This document shows positions 25,204-34,524 of a stretch of 64,000 nucleotides of DNA, piece by piece. Each line of letters opens with the position of its first letter. Within the stretch, counting starts at the first letter, position 1. Where the stretch lies: positions 26,011 to 90,010 of the forward strand of contig NZ_MKQD01000018.1 of assembly GCF_001913705.1 (NCBI RefSeq), given 5' to 3'. The notes under the pieces were generated by a model. The model had not been told where the DNA came from and searched no databases. It saw only the letters and a program-made list of their open reading frames with translations. The position numbers and the translations under genes are program-made. This stretch comes from Thalassotalea sp. PP2-459 (GTDB lineage Bacteria; Pseudomonadota; Gammaproteobacteria; Enterobacterales; Alteromonadaceae).

Positions 25204-25222
25204 ATTCATTAATATAATGAAT
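25204..25222. promoter_or_regulatory. Palindrome in the LysR divergent promoter region
   Basis: ATTCATT (25204-25210) and AATGAAT (25216-25222) are a perfect 7-bp inverted repeat with a 5-bp AT centre. This is the size and T-N11-A like form of LysR-type binding sites. It lies 25 bases upstream of the chosen lysR start and about 90 bases upstream of the gene at 25311, so it could control both. Confidence 0.5.
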
Positions 25223-25310
25223 AAGTGGCACTTCTGGCAAACAATTTATCCGTTATACTGTTTGCAAGTTTGTTACGTAGTTTTTGATCTTAAATACGAG
25301 GGAATGTGCA

Positions 25311-25685
25311 ATGCTTATTGCTGCGGGAATTTTTGCTATCTTACTTGGTGTAATACATTCAATTTTAGGTGAATGGCTTATCTTTAAAAAACTTAGACAT
25401 AATACGATAGTACCAACACAAGGAGGGACAGTATTAGCGGCTAGACAAATTAGAATAATATGGGCAAGTTGGCATTTAGTCACGTTATTTGGTTGGTCAT
25501 TAGGCGCAATTTTATGGACTATTGCTTTTGCAAGTTCCTCTCATGTAGATGTAATCGCCATTACTACTAATGTCATTGCCGTAATAATGTTTTGCAGCGC
25601 ATTATTGGTGTTATTTGCAACGAAAGGTAAACATCCAGGTTGGGTGGTGCTAACACTTATTAGTGTGTTAACCATGTTGTCTTAA
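25311..25685 (+). CDS. Small integral membrane protein, unknown function
   Basis: The protein has 124 residues from the ATG at 25311, which has GAGGGA eight bases upstream; an upstream in-frame TTG at 25284 has none. About four hydrophobic helices cover most of the chain (LIAAGIFAILLGVIHSILG, WHLVTLFGWSLGAILWTIAF, VIAVIMFCSALLVLFA, GWVVLTLISVLTMLS). Small charged loops lie between. I recognise no family motif for certain. It is first in a row with another four-helix protein and a thioredoxin-like protein, and divergent from lysR. Confidence 0.78.
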   Translation: MLIAAGIFAILLGVIHSILGEWLIFKKLRHNTIVPTQGGTVLAARQIRIIWASWHLVTLFGWSLGAILWTIAFASSSHVDVIAITTNVIAVIMFCSALLVLFATKGKHPGWVVLTLISVLTMLS

Positions 25686-25850
25686 GTATTTATTGACTAT
25701 TTTGCCATGATTAACATAGGGGCTGTTGATTTTCGATGAACCCAAAGGGCAGCTTTTATTGTCATTACCTTGTGTAAAAACCAATAAGCGGCTGTAAAAA
25801 TATATAGACTATGAATTTAATTCAATTTAAAAAGCTTAAAGAGGTTGGTA

Positions 25851-26225
25851 ATGCAAGTCATTTTATTATGGGCTGCAGTGTTAGTCAGTGGTCTTACGTT
25901 TGTTATTCATACCTTTATTGGTGGTATTAAGGTTGCAACTCCTCTATTAGAAGATACTTCGTTGCCAATTGCCTCTAAATGGTTAAATTATTATTGTTGG
26001 CATATTACAACGCTATATACCTTTTTTATGGGGTGGGCATATGCCTTTGTTGCACTTAATCCTGATAAACCTGAACTAGTCGTCTTTCTAAGCGTTTTGA
26101 ATGTGTCATTTTCGTTATTAAGTGTTTTGGTTGCCATGAAGGCAAATATTTCCCCTTTACGATTCCCATCAACAACATTGTTTGCTTTGGTTTCAATTTT
26201 AGGTATTGCAAGCCTTGTTGTTTAA
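25851..26225 (+). CDS. Small integral membrane protein, unknown function
   Basis: The protein has 124 residues from the ATG at 25851 with AAAGAGG upstream. Four hydrophobic segments are visible (VILLWAAVLVSGLTFVIHTFIGG, WHITTLYTFFMGWAYAF, VVFLSVLNVSFSLLSVLVAM, LFALVSILGIASLVV). Like the preceding gene it has an early His (VIHTFIGG versus VIHSILGE) and a W-H pair before the second helix, so the two look like diverged paralogues. It lies about 165 bases after the first and 32 before the thioredoxin-like gene. The function is unknown. Confidence 0.78.
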   Translation: MQVILLWAAVLVSGLTFVIHTFIGGIKVATPLLEDTSLPIASKWLNYYCWHITTLYTFFMGWAYAFVALNPDKPELVVFLSVLNVSFSLLSVLVAMKANISPLRFPSTTLFALVSILGIASLVV

Positions 26226-26257
26226 ACAAATTTTTAATTAGTTAACAGTAGGTTCTT

Positions 26258-27202
26258 ATGATTAATGCTCTGTATAAGTCGTGTTTTTTTACACTAACGC
26301 TTTTGTTTTCTTGGTCAGCATTGACGGGTAATTTGCCAAATAAATTACTCAATGAACCAATACTGTTGCTGTCAGGTGAGCAAACAAGTTTAGCTAATTC
26401 ACTTGATAAAAAGCCAGTGTACTTAAAGTTTTGGGCGACTTGGTGTCAGCCATGCTTAAAAGAAATGCCTCACTTTCAACACGTACAAGAAGAATATGGC
26501 GAAGCAGTTGATGTTATTAGTATTAATATTGGCATTAATGAAGACATAAATTCAATAAATAAGGTCATTGAAAAATTTGGCTTAACTATGCCAACAACCA
26601 TCGATAAAAGTGGTGATCTCGCTAAAGCTTTTAACTTTATCGGTACGCCATACCACCTATTGTTTGATAAGCAAATGAACCTTGTGCACTTAGGGCATGA
26701 AGCAACAGAGTCACTCGATAATAAGATAGCGTTATTAAGCCAACAACGCACTGTAGAGTTACTTGATTCAAATAAGCTGATTGATCACGAAACACGTTTA
26801 ACACTGTCGTTAAATGACGGACGTATTCATGCGTTGTTCTTTAGCGCTACATGGTGTGATTGGTACTTAAAAGATTCGAGGCCAGCAGTATCGCAAAGGT
26901 GTATCAATGCACAAAAGACTGTGAGTGCTTTAGCGAAAAAATTTCCAAATGTTAGTTGGCAAGGCTTGGTTTCTCGATTGTGGACAGGTGATTCAGATTT
27001 AGCCGCATATAAGAAAAAATACGCGATTAATTATCTTGTAGATATTGATAAAAGCAATTCGATATTTCACCAATATGGTGTCAACGAATTACCTGAACTG
27101 ATTCTAATAAAAGATAATGAGGTATTATTTCGCAGTAATAGGTTAAATGACGACCAGCAATTAGATAAAACATTGGCTTTGCTAAAAACTGCAGGTGAAT
27201 GA
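26258..27202 (+). CDS. TlpA-like thiol-disulfide protein with two thioredoxin-fold domains
   Basis: The protein has 314 residues with an N-terminal signal or anchor helix (about 8-25). The first thioredoxin fold (about 35-160) has the active site WATWCQPC, followed by KEMPHFQHVQEEY, FNFIGTPYHLLF (cis-Pro equivalent) and a TlpA/ResA-like central insert. The second domain (about 170-312) keeps thioredoxin shape (FFSATWCDWYLKDSRP...), but its CxxC is reduced to a single Cys, so it is probably not redox-active in the usual way. Likely location is periplasmic and membrane-anchored, with a role in disulfide reduction or cytochrome-c-related redox. Gene order suggests co-expression with the two preceding membrane proteins. 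Confidence 0.82.
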   Translation: MINALYKSCFFTLTLLFSWSALTGNLPNKLLNEPILLLSGEQTSLANSLDKKPVYLKFWATWCQPCLKEMPHFQHVQEEYGEAVDVISINIGINEDINSINKVIEKFGLTMPTTIDKSGDLAKAFNFIGTPYHLLFDKQMNLVHLGHEATESLDNKIALLSQQRTVELLDSNKLIDHETRLTLSLNDGRIHALFFSATWCDWYLKDSRPAVSQRCINAQKTVSALAKKFPNVSWQGLVSRLWTGDSDLAAYKKKYAINYLVDIDKSNSIFHQYGVNELPELILIKDNEVLFRSNRLNDDQQLDKTLALLKTAGE

Positions 27203-27465
27203 TATTACGCTTTTTAAATGAGTAGTTCTTCAAATAGTATGATCAAGGCTTTCGATTGCGCTGCATAGCTATTTGCAAACGAAGAAAAATGGCAGAAGTG
27301 AACTTGTTGCAATAATAGTCATAAATATGCGCGATTTTATAGGGGGTTTGCGTTTAATGCTGTATACTGCGCGACCTTATTATTTTGAGTCAGCATGTTT
27401 TTTGTTTATCGTTTTTACCTATAGCTTGCCGTTCAATTCTATTTGTTTATTCTAGGAAGTTCTCT

Positions 27466-29103
27466 TTGATCACTACATCAAATATTACCATGCAATTTGG
27501 CGCTGAGCCGTTATTTGAAAATATCTCTGCTAAATTTGGCAACGGCAACCGCTACGGTTTGATCGGTGCTAATGGTTGTGGAAAATCAACCTTTATGAAA
27601 ATTCTTAGCGGAGAGTTAACGCCTACATCGGGTAATGTTTCAGTGGCTTCGGGCAACAAAGTAGGTACTTTAAGCCAAGATCAATTCGCTTTTGAGCAAT
27701 ACAGTGTCATTGACACAGTGATCATGGGTGATGTCGCTTTATGGAAAATAAAACAAGAAAGAGATGCCATTTATGCACAAGCCGAAATGAGCGAAGCTGA
27801 TGGTATGCGAGTAGGTGATTTAGAAAGTCAGTTTGCTGAAATGGACGGATACAGTGCCGAAAGCAGAGCCGGTGAAATTTTATTAGAGGCAGGCATAGAA
27901 GAATCATTGCATTATGGTTTAATGGAGCAAGTTGCCCCCGGCTGGAAGCTTCGGGTATTGCTTGCGCAAGCATTGTTTGCTAACCCTGATATTTTATTGT
28001 TAGACGAACCTACCAACAACCTAGATATTCATACCATTAGCTGGTTAGAAGGTGAGCTAAACAAACGCAAATGTACCATGATTATTATTTCGCATGATCG
28101 ACATTTTTTAAATGCGGTTTGTACTCATATGGCAGATATAGATTATGGCGAGTTGCGTATTTACCCAGGCAACTATGAGTACTTTCTCGCGCAATCTAGC
28201 TTATTAAGAGAACAATTATTAGCAGGAAATGCTAAGAAAGCCGCTGAAATTGAAGAACTACAAGATTTTGTAAATCGATTTGGTGCTAACGCATCTAAAG
28301 CCAAACAAGCCAGTTCTCGTGCTAAGAAAATGGATAAAATCAAACTCGATGAGGTTAAATCTTCAAGCCGGATCACACCCAATATCGCTTTTGCATCGGG
28401 AAAAAAGATGCACCGACAAGCATTAGAGCTAGAAAAGCTTTCTCATAGCTTTGATAATGAACTGTTGTTTGAACAAGGTGATTTATTATTAGAAGCGGGC
28501 GCAAAACTTGCTGTTATTGGAGAAAATGGTGTTGGTAAAACAACTTTTCTGCGCTGTTTAATGAATGAAATTAGCCCTAAAGCTGGTGTTGTGAAATGGT
28601 CTGAAAATGCGTCAGTAGGGTATTGCCCTCAAGATAGCGGTCACTTTTTTGATAATGATCTAACCTTGATGGATTGGATGTCGCAGTGGCGTAGACCTTG
28701 TCATAACGATTTAATGGTTCGTGGTATGTTAGGACGTTTACTTTTTACTGAAGACGACGCCAATAAAAAAGCGCGTAACTGTTCAGGTGGCGAAAAAAAT
28801 CGCTTACTTTTTGGCATGTTGATGATGCAAGATATTAATGTATTGATCATGGACGAGCCAACAAATCATATGGATATAGAAGCCATTGACGCGTTAAATA
28901 ATGCGTTAAAAGCGTTTGAAGGCACACTGATATTTGTTAGCCATGATCGCGCGTTTGTTTCAAGTTTAGCAACACGGATCATTGATATTAAAGACAAAAA
29001 AATTATTAACTTTCAAGGTTCTTTGGATGAATATTTGCCCAGTGAGCAGGATCTTCTTGCTAAAAGTCTGATGGCAAACGACAGTAAGCGGTTCATTGCA
29101 TAA
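27466..29103 (+). CDS. ybiT: ABC-F family ATPase, YbiT-like
   Basis: The product has 545 residues and is near-colinear with E. coli YbiT. Two ATP-binding cassettes are seen: Walker [10 protein letters not shown] and GENGVGKTT; Walker [12 protein letters not shown] and [11 protein letters not shown]; second signature [10 protein letters not shown]. The linker (PtIM-type, [18 protein letters not shown]) lies between. ABC-F proteins act at the ribosomal E site in translation control, not in transport. The start is set at TTG 27466 (then [11 protein letters not shown]), which matches the family N-terminus and has AGGAAG upstream; the longer frame to 27385 is not protein-like. Regulation is not visible. 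Confidence 0.92.
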   Translation: MITTSNITMQFGAEPLFENISAKFGNGNRYGLIGANGCGKSTFMKILSGELTPTSGNVSVASGNKVGTLSQDQFAFEQYSVIDTVIMGDVALWKIKQERDAIYAQAEMSEADGMRVGDLESQFAEMDGYSAESRAGEILLEAGIEESLHYGLMEQVAPGWKLRVLLAQALFANPDILLLDEPTNNLDIHTISWLEGELNKRKCTMIIISHDRHFLNAVCTHMADIDYGELRIYPGNYEYFLAQSSLLREQLLAGNAKKAAEIEELQDFVNRFGANASKAKQASSRAKKMDKIKLDEVKSSSRITPNIAFASGKKMHRQALELEKLSHSFDNELLFEQGDLLLEAGAKLAVIGENGVGKTTFLRCLMNEISPKAGVVKWSENASVGYCPQDSGHFFDNDLTLMDWMSQWRRPCHNDLMVRGMLGRLLFTEDDANKKARNCSGGEKNRLLFGMLMMQDINVLIMDEPTNHMDIEAIDALNNALKAFEGTLIFVSHDRAFVSSLATRIIDIKDKKIINFQGSLDEYLPSEQDLLAKSLMANDSKRFIA

Positions 29104-29141
29104 ATATTGTTTGGTTAATTTAGGCGGGGTAAAGGTAAAAT

Positions 29142-30323
29142 ATGTCATTTTCAACACTTGGATTACCAGCATCAATTGTTAAAGCGGTTGATGAACTGGG
29201 ATACCGCACACCAACAACGATACAAAAAATGGCCATTCCTGCCGTATTGTCAGGTAAGAATGTTGTTGCTGCTGCCCATACTGGCACGGGTAAAACAGCG
29301 AGTTTTGTTTTACCAATGTTAACGCTGCTAGATAATGGTAAAGTAGTGCGAGGCAAACGTATTCGTGCGCTTATTTTAACACCAACGCGTGAGCTCGCAG
29401 TACAAATAGAAGCAAGTATTCAACAATACGCGAAGCATTTATCGCTTACTAGTATGGCTATGTATGGTGGAGTTGCTATAGAGGCTCAAAAACAGCAATT
29501 AATTTGGGGCGTTGACATACTGGTAGCAACACCGGGTCGATTGTTAGATATGGCGCACCAACGAGCTTTCCATTTTGATGAATTAAAGATGTTAGTGCTT
29601 GATGAAGCTGATCGAATGTTAGATATGGGCTTTATAGATGATATTAATAACATTATTGAACGCTTACCAACACAACGACAAAATTTACTCTTCTCTGCAA
29701 CTATTTCTGATGACGTACGTCGTTTAGCTAAGCGCAGTATGGAAAACCCTACTGAAATTACGATAAAGGAAAATAGCAAAACTTCACCTAACATAGAGCA
29801 ATGGTTAGTTACAGTAGACAAAGACAAAAAGTCAGCACTATTAAGTCATTTAATTCAAACCAATCAATGGCACCAAGCACTTATTTTTATTGAAACAAAG
29901 CATGGTGCAGCTAAGTTAGTGAGTCAGTTGGCAAAACGTGATATTAAGGCTGAGAGTATTCATAGCGGTAGAACGCAAGCAATTAGAGAGCAAATATTAG
30001 CTGATTTTAAAGCCGGTAAAATACAAATGTTGGTCGCTACAGGAATCGCTGCTCGAGGAATAGACATTGGTAATTTAACACGCGTTATTAATTATGATTT
30101 ACCAGCGCATACAGATGAATATATCCATCGAATTGGCCGTACTGGTCGCGCAGGCGCAAATGGTGAAGCTATTTCTTTGGTATCAAAAGATAATTTTCGT
30201 GAACTTTGTGCCATTGAAAGTCGGTTAGGCCACATCATTGAAAGAAAAGAATTTGACGGCTTTCCAGTAAAGAAAGTGGTACCTGTTTCAATATTAAATT
30301 ATGTACCTAAACATAAGGGGTAG
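29142..30323 (+). CDS. DEAD-box RNA helicase, RhlE-like
   Basis: This is a 393-residue helicase core with almost no C-terminal extension. Motifs: FSTLGLPASIVKAVDELGYRTPTTIQ (Q motif), AAHTGTGKT (I), PTRELAVQ (Ia), VLDEADRMLDMGF (II), FSATIS (III), ATGIAARGID (V) and HRIGRTGRAG (VI). The start resembles RhlE (FSTLGL), but the basic C-terminal tail typical of RhlE is short, so I call it RhlE-like only. Such proteins unwind short RNA duplexes in ribosome assembly or mRNA turnover. It follows the ABC-F gene by 38 bases and precedes an rRNA/tRNA methyltransferase gene by 27, a likely translation-related operon. Confidence 0.9.
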   Translation: MSFSTLGLPASIVKAVDELGYRTPTTIQKMAIPAVLSGKNVVAAAHTGTGKTASFVLPMLTLLDNGKVVRGKRIRALILTPTRELAVQIEASIQQYAKHLSLTSMAMYGGVAIEAQKQQLIWGVDILVATPGRLLDMAHQRAFHFDELKMLVLDEADRMLDMGFIDDINNIIERLPTQRQNLLFSATISDDVRRLAKRSMENPTEITIKENSKTSPNIEQWLVTVDKDKKSALLSHLIQTNQWHQALIFIETKHGAAKLVSQLAKRDIKAESIHSGRTQAIREQILADFKAGKIQMLVATGIAARGIDIGNLTRVINYDLPAHTDEYIHRIGRTGRAGANGEAISLVSKDNFRELCAIESRLGHIIERKEFDGFPVKKVVPVSILNYVPKHKG

Positions 30324-30350
30324 TTACCTTATACAGGAAGTCACTAAATT

Positions 30351-30872
30351 ATGAGTCAATCACAGGTAATTATCGGTTTGGTCAACCCTAAAGGGCCAAG
30401 TAATGTCGGTACAATAATGCGCGCTGCAGGGTGCTTTAATGCCCACGAAGTATTATACACGGGTACTCGTTATGCGCGGGCCGCCCAATATGAAGTAAAA
30501 ACCAATACTGATACACATAAGTCCAGAAACAATATTCCTTTAACGCAAGTTGAATGTTTGTTTAGTAAAAAAGCAGAAGGGATGGAAGTTGTATGTGTTG
30601 AGCTATGCCTTGGTGCAACGTCTCTGACAGAGTTTTCTCATCCTGAACGCGCTTTATACATTTTTGGGCCAGAAGATGGTTCAATCAGTCAGACGATCAT
30701 TGATCAAGCAGATCATGTTGTTTATGTGCCAACAATAGATTGTTTGAACTTAGCAGCAACAACCAATGTTGTTCTGTATGATAGGCTTGCTAAATCTTCA
30801 GAGATCAATAAAGGTGATGAACTGATAAAAAGCAGTCGAGATACCAATAACCGCCTTAAAGTTAGCACCTAA
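30351..30872 (+). CDS. SpoU/TrmH-family RNA 2'-O-methyltransferase
   Basis: The 173-residue protein has a SPOUT (alpha/beta knot) fold. Motif 1 is GLVNPKGPSNVGTIMRAAGCF with the family Asn and Arg, motif 2 is LYIFGPEDGSIS, and motif 3 is CLNLAATTNVVLYDRL. It transfers a methyl group from SAM to a ribose 2'-OH of tRNA or rRNA; the target is not evident. It lacks the N-terminal RNA-binding extension of RlmB. It sits close behind the RhlE-like gene on the same strand. Confidence 0.9.
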   Translation: MSQSQVIIGLVNPKGPSNVGTIMRAAGCFNAHEVLYTGTRYARAAQYEVKTNTDTHKSRNNIPLTQVECLFSKKAEGMEVVCVELCLGATSLTEFSHPERALYIFGPEDGSISQTIIDQADHVVYVPTIDCLNLAATTNVVLYDRLAKSSEINKGDELIKSSRDTNNRLKVST

Positions 30873-30958
30873 TAATAGCGTTAAAGGATGCAGAAGTTAT
30901 AAGAACAAGGCCTTTGAAACTCACTTTAAATACATAAATATCCAGATAGGCACTTTCA

Positions 30959-30987
30959 TTCACTATCGCTAGTGAATCCTGTATAAT
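30959..30987 (+). promoter_or_regulatory. Predicted sigma70 promoter of rimO with palindromic -35 region
   Basis: A perfect -10 box TATAAT lies at 30982-30987, and a weaker -35 (TTCACT) at 30959-30964, spaced 17 bp. The -35 is part of a 7-bp palindrome TTCACTA-TCGC-TAGTGAA (30959-30976), so a dimeric repressor could bind here. The rimO start is about 50 bases downstream. Confidence 0.6.
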
Positions 30988-31037
30988 TCGCGCACTTAAA
31001 ATCATCAGTAACCTTTATTGATTTAAAAAGGCGCATT

Positions 31038-32477
31038 ATGACCGTTGAACAATTCGATCCTGCTAATTCATCGCAAACACAAGCTAGGCAGACAACCACC
31101 TTAGACACACCCCAAAAAGTGATAGAAGAGCAAGCTCGTCATATTGATCATAGTAGAACGCAAGGCTCGCGCATTGGCTTTGTATCGTTAGGTTGCCCTA
31201 AAAACCTTGTTGATTCTGAACGTATTTTAACGCAACTGCGTACCGAAGGTTATGACGTAGTGCCAAGTTATAACGACGCAGATATGGTGATTGTGAATAC
31301 CTGTGGTTTTATCGATTCAGCGGTACAAGAATCTTTAGATACCATAGGTGAAGCGCTAAAAGAAAACGGTAAGGTGCTAGTTACAGGGTGTTTAGGTGCA
31401 AAGAAAGATGAAATTATTGAATTGCATCCGAATGTGTTAGGAGTCACTGGTCCACATGCTTACGATGAAGTGCTAACCCAAGTTCATGAACATTTGGAAA
31501 AACCGAAACATAACCCATTCGTTGATTTAATTCCTGATCAAGGGGTAAAACTCACTCCTAAGCATTTTGCTTATTTAAAAATATCAGAAGGTTGCAATCA
31601 CCGTTGTACGTTTTGCATTATTCCTTCAATGCGTGGTGATTTAGACTCTCGCCCTATTGGTGATGTTCTGGGTGAAGCCCAACGCTTGGTAAATGCCGGC
31701 GTTAAAGAACTATTGGTAATTTCGCAAGATACGTCCGCTTATGGGGTTGATGTAAAGCATAAACTTGATTTCCATGAAGGAATGCCGGTTAAAACCCACA
31801 TGCAGCAGTTATGTGAAGAGTTAGCGAAGCAAGGCGTATGGGTACGTTTGCATTATGTGTACCCTTATCCACACGTGGATAAAATCATTCCATTAATGGC
31901 AGAAGGTAAGATACTTCCCTATTTAGATATTCCTTTTCAGCATGCTAATAAACGAATTTTGAAATTGATGAAACGACCCGGTAGCTCAGACCGCGTATTA
32001 GAACGCATTAAAAAATGGCGAGAAATTTGTCCTGAACTGGTAATTCGTTCTACGTTTATCGTGGGATTTCCCGGTGAAACCGAAGCAGAATTTGAAGAGC
32101 TATTAGATTTTTTAGAAGAAGCGCAATTAGACCGTGTCGGTTGTTTTAAATACTCTCCGGTTGAAGGTGCTACGGCGAATGATTTACCTGATCATGTCTC
32201 TGAAGAAGTGATGGAAGAACGCCTACAACGTTTTATGGCGGTTCAAGCAAGGATCAGTGCGGAGAAGTTACAAGCGCGTATTGGTCAAGAATATTTAATA
32301 CTTGTTGATGAAGTGAATGATCTAGGCATTGTAGGGCGTTCATATATGGATGCGCCAGAAATTGATGGTAAGGTTTATTTATCTGATGATTATGACGCTG
32401 AACCTGGCGATCAACTTTGGGTTCAGATCATTCACGCTGATGAACACGATGTTTGGGGCATAAGAGTAGAAGATTAA
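31038..32477 (+). CDS. rimO: Ribosomal protein S12 methylthiotransferase RimO
   Basis: The protein has 479 residues and a very high match to E. coli RimO (441). It comprises UPF0004 with the three cluster-binding cysteines (SLGCPKN, VNTCGF, TGCLGA), the radical SAM domain with CNHRCTFC, and a C-terminal TRAM domain (from about residue 410). It attaches a methylthio group to the beta carbon of an aspartate in ribosomal protein S12. There is an N-terminal extension of about 35 polar residues before [10 protein letters not shown] that E. coli largely lacks. It sits behind its own promoter and ends with a terminator-like hairpin at 32554-32582. Confidence 0.96.
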   Translation: MTVEQFDPANSSQTQARQTTTLDTPQKVIEEQARHIDHSRTQGSRIGFVSLGCPKNLVDSERILTQLRTEGYDVVPSYNDADMVIVNTCGFIDSAVQESLDTIGEALKENGKVLVTGCLGAKKDEIIELHPNVLGVTGPHAYDEVLTQVHEHLEKPKHNPFVDLIPDQGVKLTPKHFAYLKISEGCNHRCTFCIIPSMRGDLDSRPIGDVLGEAQRLVNAGVKELLVISQDTSAYGVDVKHKLDFHEGMPVKTHMQQLCEELAKQGVWVRLHYVYPYPHVDKIIPLMAEGKILPYLDIPFQHANKRILKLMKRPGSSDRVLERIKKWREICPELVIRSTFIVGFPGETEAEFEELLDFLEEAQLDRVGCFKYSPVEGATANDLPDHVSEEVMEERLQRFMAVQARISAEKLQARIGQEYLILVDEVNDLGIVGRSYMDAPEIDGKVYLSDDYDAEPGDQLWVQIIHADEHDVWGIRVED

Positions 32478-32553
32478 ATAAGGCCATTTCGCTCATTGAA
32501 TTTAAGGGTAATATAACAAATGCACAGGTAGCTCATCTAGCTAAAACAACTGT

Positions 32554-32582
32554 GGCTATGTATTTTGCATAGTCATTTTTTA
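32554..32582 (+). terminator. Terminator candidate after rimO
   Basis: A 7-bp stem (GGCTATG / CATAGTC, one G-T pair) with a 7-nt loop, followed by ATTTTTTATT, 77 bases after the rimO stop. Confidence 0.55.
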
Positions 32583-33186
32583 TTCTAATCTATAACCCTC
32601 CCAATTGTTATATGTCATTATGCAAGGCTGAATTGGTTTTTAGGATGTTGTTAAGTCACGTATTTAACGTAAGTAAAACCTTAACGTAAACAAATATAGG
32701 TTTTATTGTGTACTCACCGCAAAGGCTTTCTAAGCAAATGATCTTTTAATGGGCTTAATTCGTTCAATTTATACTGTCCCCGCTCTTTATTTACTATTGT
32801 TATTTATAAATTACTTATTGTACTAATTGTTTTAGTGATAAATGATTCCTGAAATAAGTGCTACTTGCATTTGTGTTACTTGTTTGAAAACAAAAGATAT
32901 TATTTATATATATGTTGAGGTGATACTACTTTAAACTGTGCATAATTCGGTTTTCAAGCGTGAAATTTATACTGGTGCTCAAAATTTAAACTTGATAATT
33001 AGTGTGAAAATGATTAGAGTACTAACCATTAATATACGAATTGATTTTAAGAGTTTATGAAAACCGACATTTCTGATTATATATGTTTCTATTTAATACT
33101 AGGTATAGGCTTATGCCTAACGTTACTTTCTTCAGGCTTCAAAAGCTTAAACACTCTTCTCTCAAGCAAAACATAACCTTCTAAAT

Positions 33187-33230
33187 CTAATAACAGCACG
33201 TTATCAAATACGTTGTTATTAGTACGTTTT
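33187..33230 (+). terminator. Terminator-like hairpin in the proB leader
   Basis: CTAATAACA (33187-33195) pairs with TGTTATTAG (33214-33222), with further ACG/CGT pairing inside, and a TTTT run begins at 33227. It lies upstream of proB on the same strand, so it could end an upstream small transcript or act as an attenuator. Confidence 0.4.
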
Positions 33231-33408
33231 TACACTGCATAATCGATGGCACTTTAATGTGTGCTACTGATATTTACAGGCTAAATACCATGTAAAAACA
33301 CCCACTGAAATTAGTGACTACTTGTTATTGATAGTCAAAAAAAACAGCCGACAGAGCAGGCAAGGCGTGGCTTTATGCTACGAATAACAGCTCAATGGAG
33401 TATAAAAA

Positions 33409-34524
33409 GTGAATGTAGATTCTAAATCATTACCGTGGCAACGAATTGTCATTAAAGTTGGAAGTGCGCTTATCGCCCCCAACAGAAATGGCTGTAGTAG
33501 CCAATATTTATTAAGCATTGCTAATTTTATTGTTCGCTGTCGCATGTCAGGAACCCAAGTAGTGCTGGTTTCTTCTGGCTCAGTAGCTGCAGGTGCTCAT
33601 TTATTTAAAGGGGTTGATACATCACCCATTACCATAAAGAAGGCTATGGCCGCCGCTGGTCAATCAGAAATGATGGCAACGTGGGATAGGTTATTTGATT
33701 TTAATACCGCGCAAATATTGTTAACGCATGCTGATCTAAAAAACAGAGATCGGTATGTCAGTGTTAGAGATACTATCGAAGAATTGCTCGACAATAATAT
33801 TCTGCCGATTATTAATGAAAATGACACGGTGGCAACTGATCGATTGAAAGTCGGTGATAATGACAACTTATCTGCCATGGTAGCGAGTGCTGCTAACGCT
33901 GATACGTTAGTTATTTGCTCCGACGTTGATGGTTTATACGATGCTAATCCAAAATTAGATATAAACGCTCAGCTTATTACCGATGTTTATGAAATTAATG
34001 CCGGTATATATAACATGGCGGGTGGGGCAACGAGTGATGTCGGTACTGGCGGTATGAAAACTAAAATTCAAGCCGCAGACAAAGCAGTTTCTCACGGTAT
34101 AGATACTTATATCGTTAATGGCTTTAATGAGTCGAGTTTTAACGATTTATTAGCGGGTAGCAGTCCAGGTACACATTTTCACCCGCATAAAAAACCCATG
34201 CAGGATACACATCATTGGATGAAGCATACGACCAGAATTCAAGGTGAGTTAGTGGTAGATGATGGTTTTATGATGCAGAAAGACGCTACGGGTGATCTGC
34301 TTTCACCTCAAGATCTATTAGAAGTTAGCGGTGAATTTTCAGCTGGCGATGTTGTACTGGTGAGAAAAGATAATGGCGACAAACTTGCCAAAGTCAAAAC
34401 GAATTACAGCAGTTGTTTGCTTAATTTCGTTGCGACTCAAAACAGCGAACACATTTCGGAACAGTTAGACAATACTGACGAACCGATACTTTCCAAACAA
34501 TATATTACGTTATTAGGAGTATAA
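33409..34524 (+). CDS. proB: Glutamate 5-kinase
   Basis: The protein has 371 residues: an amino-acid kinase domain (IVIKVGSALI, VVLVSSGSVAAG, PIINENDTVA, GDNDNLSAMVA, GTGGMKTKIQAA) followed by a C-terminal PUA domain (about 280-371), the normal E. coli-type layout. It phosphorylates the gamma-carboxylate of glutamate, the first and usually proline-inhibited step of proline synthesis. The start is GTG at 33409, with GGAG 9 bases upstream. The TAA overlaps the proA ATG by one base (TAATG), so the two are translationally coupled; the unstable product glutamyl phosphate passes to ProA. Confidence 0.96.
   Translation: MNVDSKSLPWQRIVIKVGSALIAPNRNGCSSQYLLSIANFIVRCRMSGTQVVLVSSGSVAAGAHLFKGVDTSPITIKKAMAAAGQSEMMATWDRLFDFNTAQILLTHADLKNRDRYVSVRDTIEELLDNNILPIINENDTVATDRLKVGDNDNLSAMVASAANADTLVICSDVDGLYDANPKLDINAQLITDVYEINAGIYNMAGGATSDVGTGGMKTKIQAADKAVSHGIDTYIVNGFNESSFNDLLAGSSPGTHFHPHKKPMQDTHHWMKHTTRIQGELVVDDGFMMQKDATGDLLSPQDLLEVSGEFSAGDVVLVRKDNGDKLAKVKTNYSSCLLNFVATQNSEHISEQLDNTDEPILSKQYITLLGV

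Larger units (their letters stand above)
32478..33408 (+). other. Long non-coding leader/intergenic region before proBA
   Basis: There are 930 AT-rich bases without a credible reading frame on either strand. Near the start is a rimO terminator candidate (GGCTATG 32554-32560, CATAGTC 32568-32574, then a T-rich tract). At 33187-33222 lies a hairpin CTAATAACA...TGTTATTAG followed by ACGTTTTT, terminator-like and about 180 bases before proB. The last 60 bases contain a GC-richer stretch. I see no tRNA or known riboswitch consensus. A long regulated proB leader or an unannotated small RNA is possible. Confidence 0.5.

Noticed and set aside
25180..25209. Upstream start for the LysR gene at 25209
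   Set aside because: It would run through a promoter palindrome; the ATG at 25179 has a proper AGGATA and the usual LysR N-terminus.
27385..27465. N-terminal extension of the ABC-F ATPase from 27385
   Set aside because: The 27 residues are not protein-like for this family; TTG at 27466 matches the family start and has a ribosome site.
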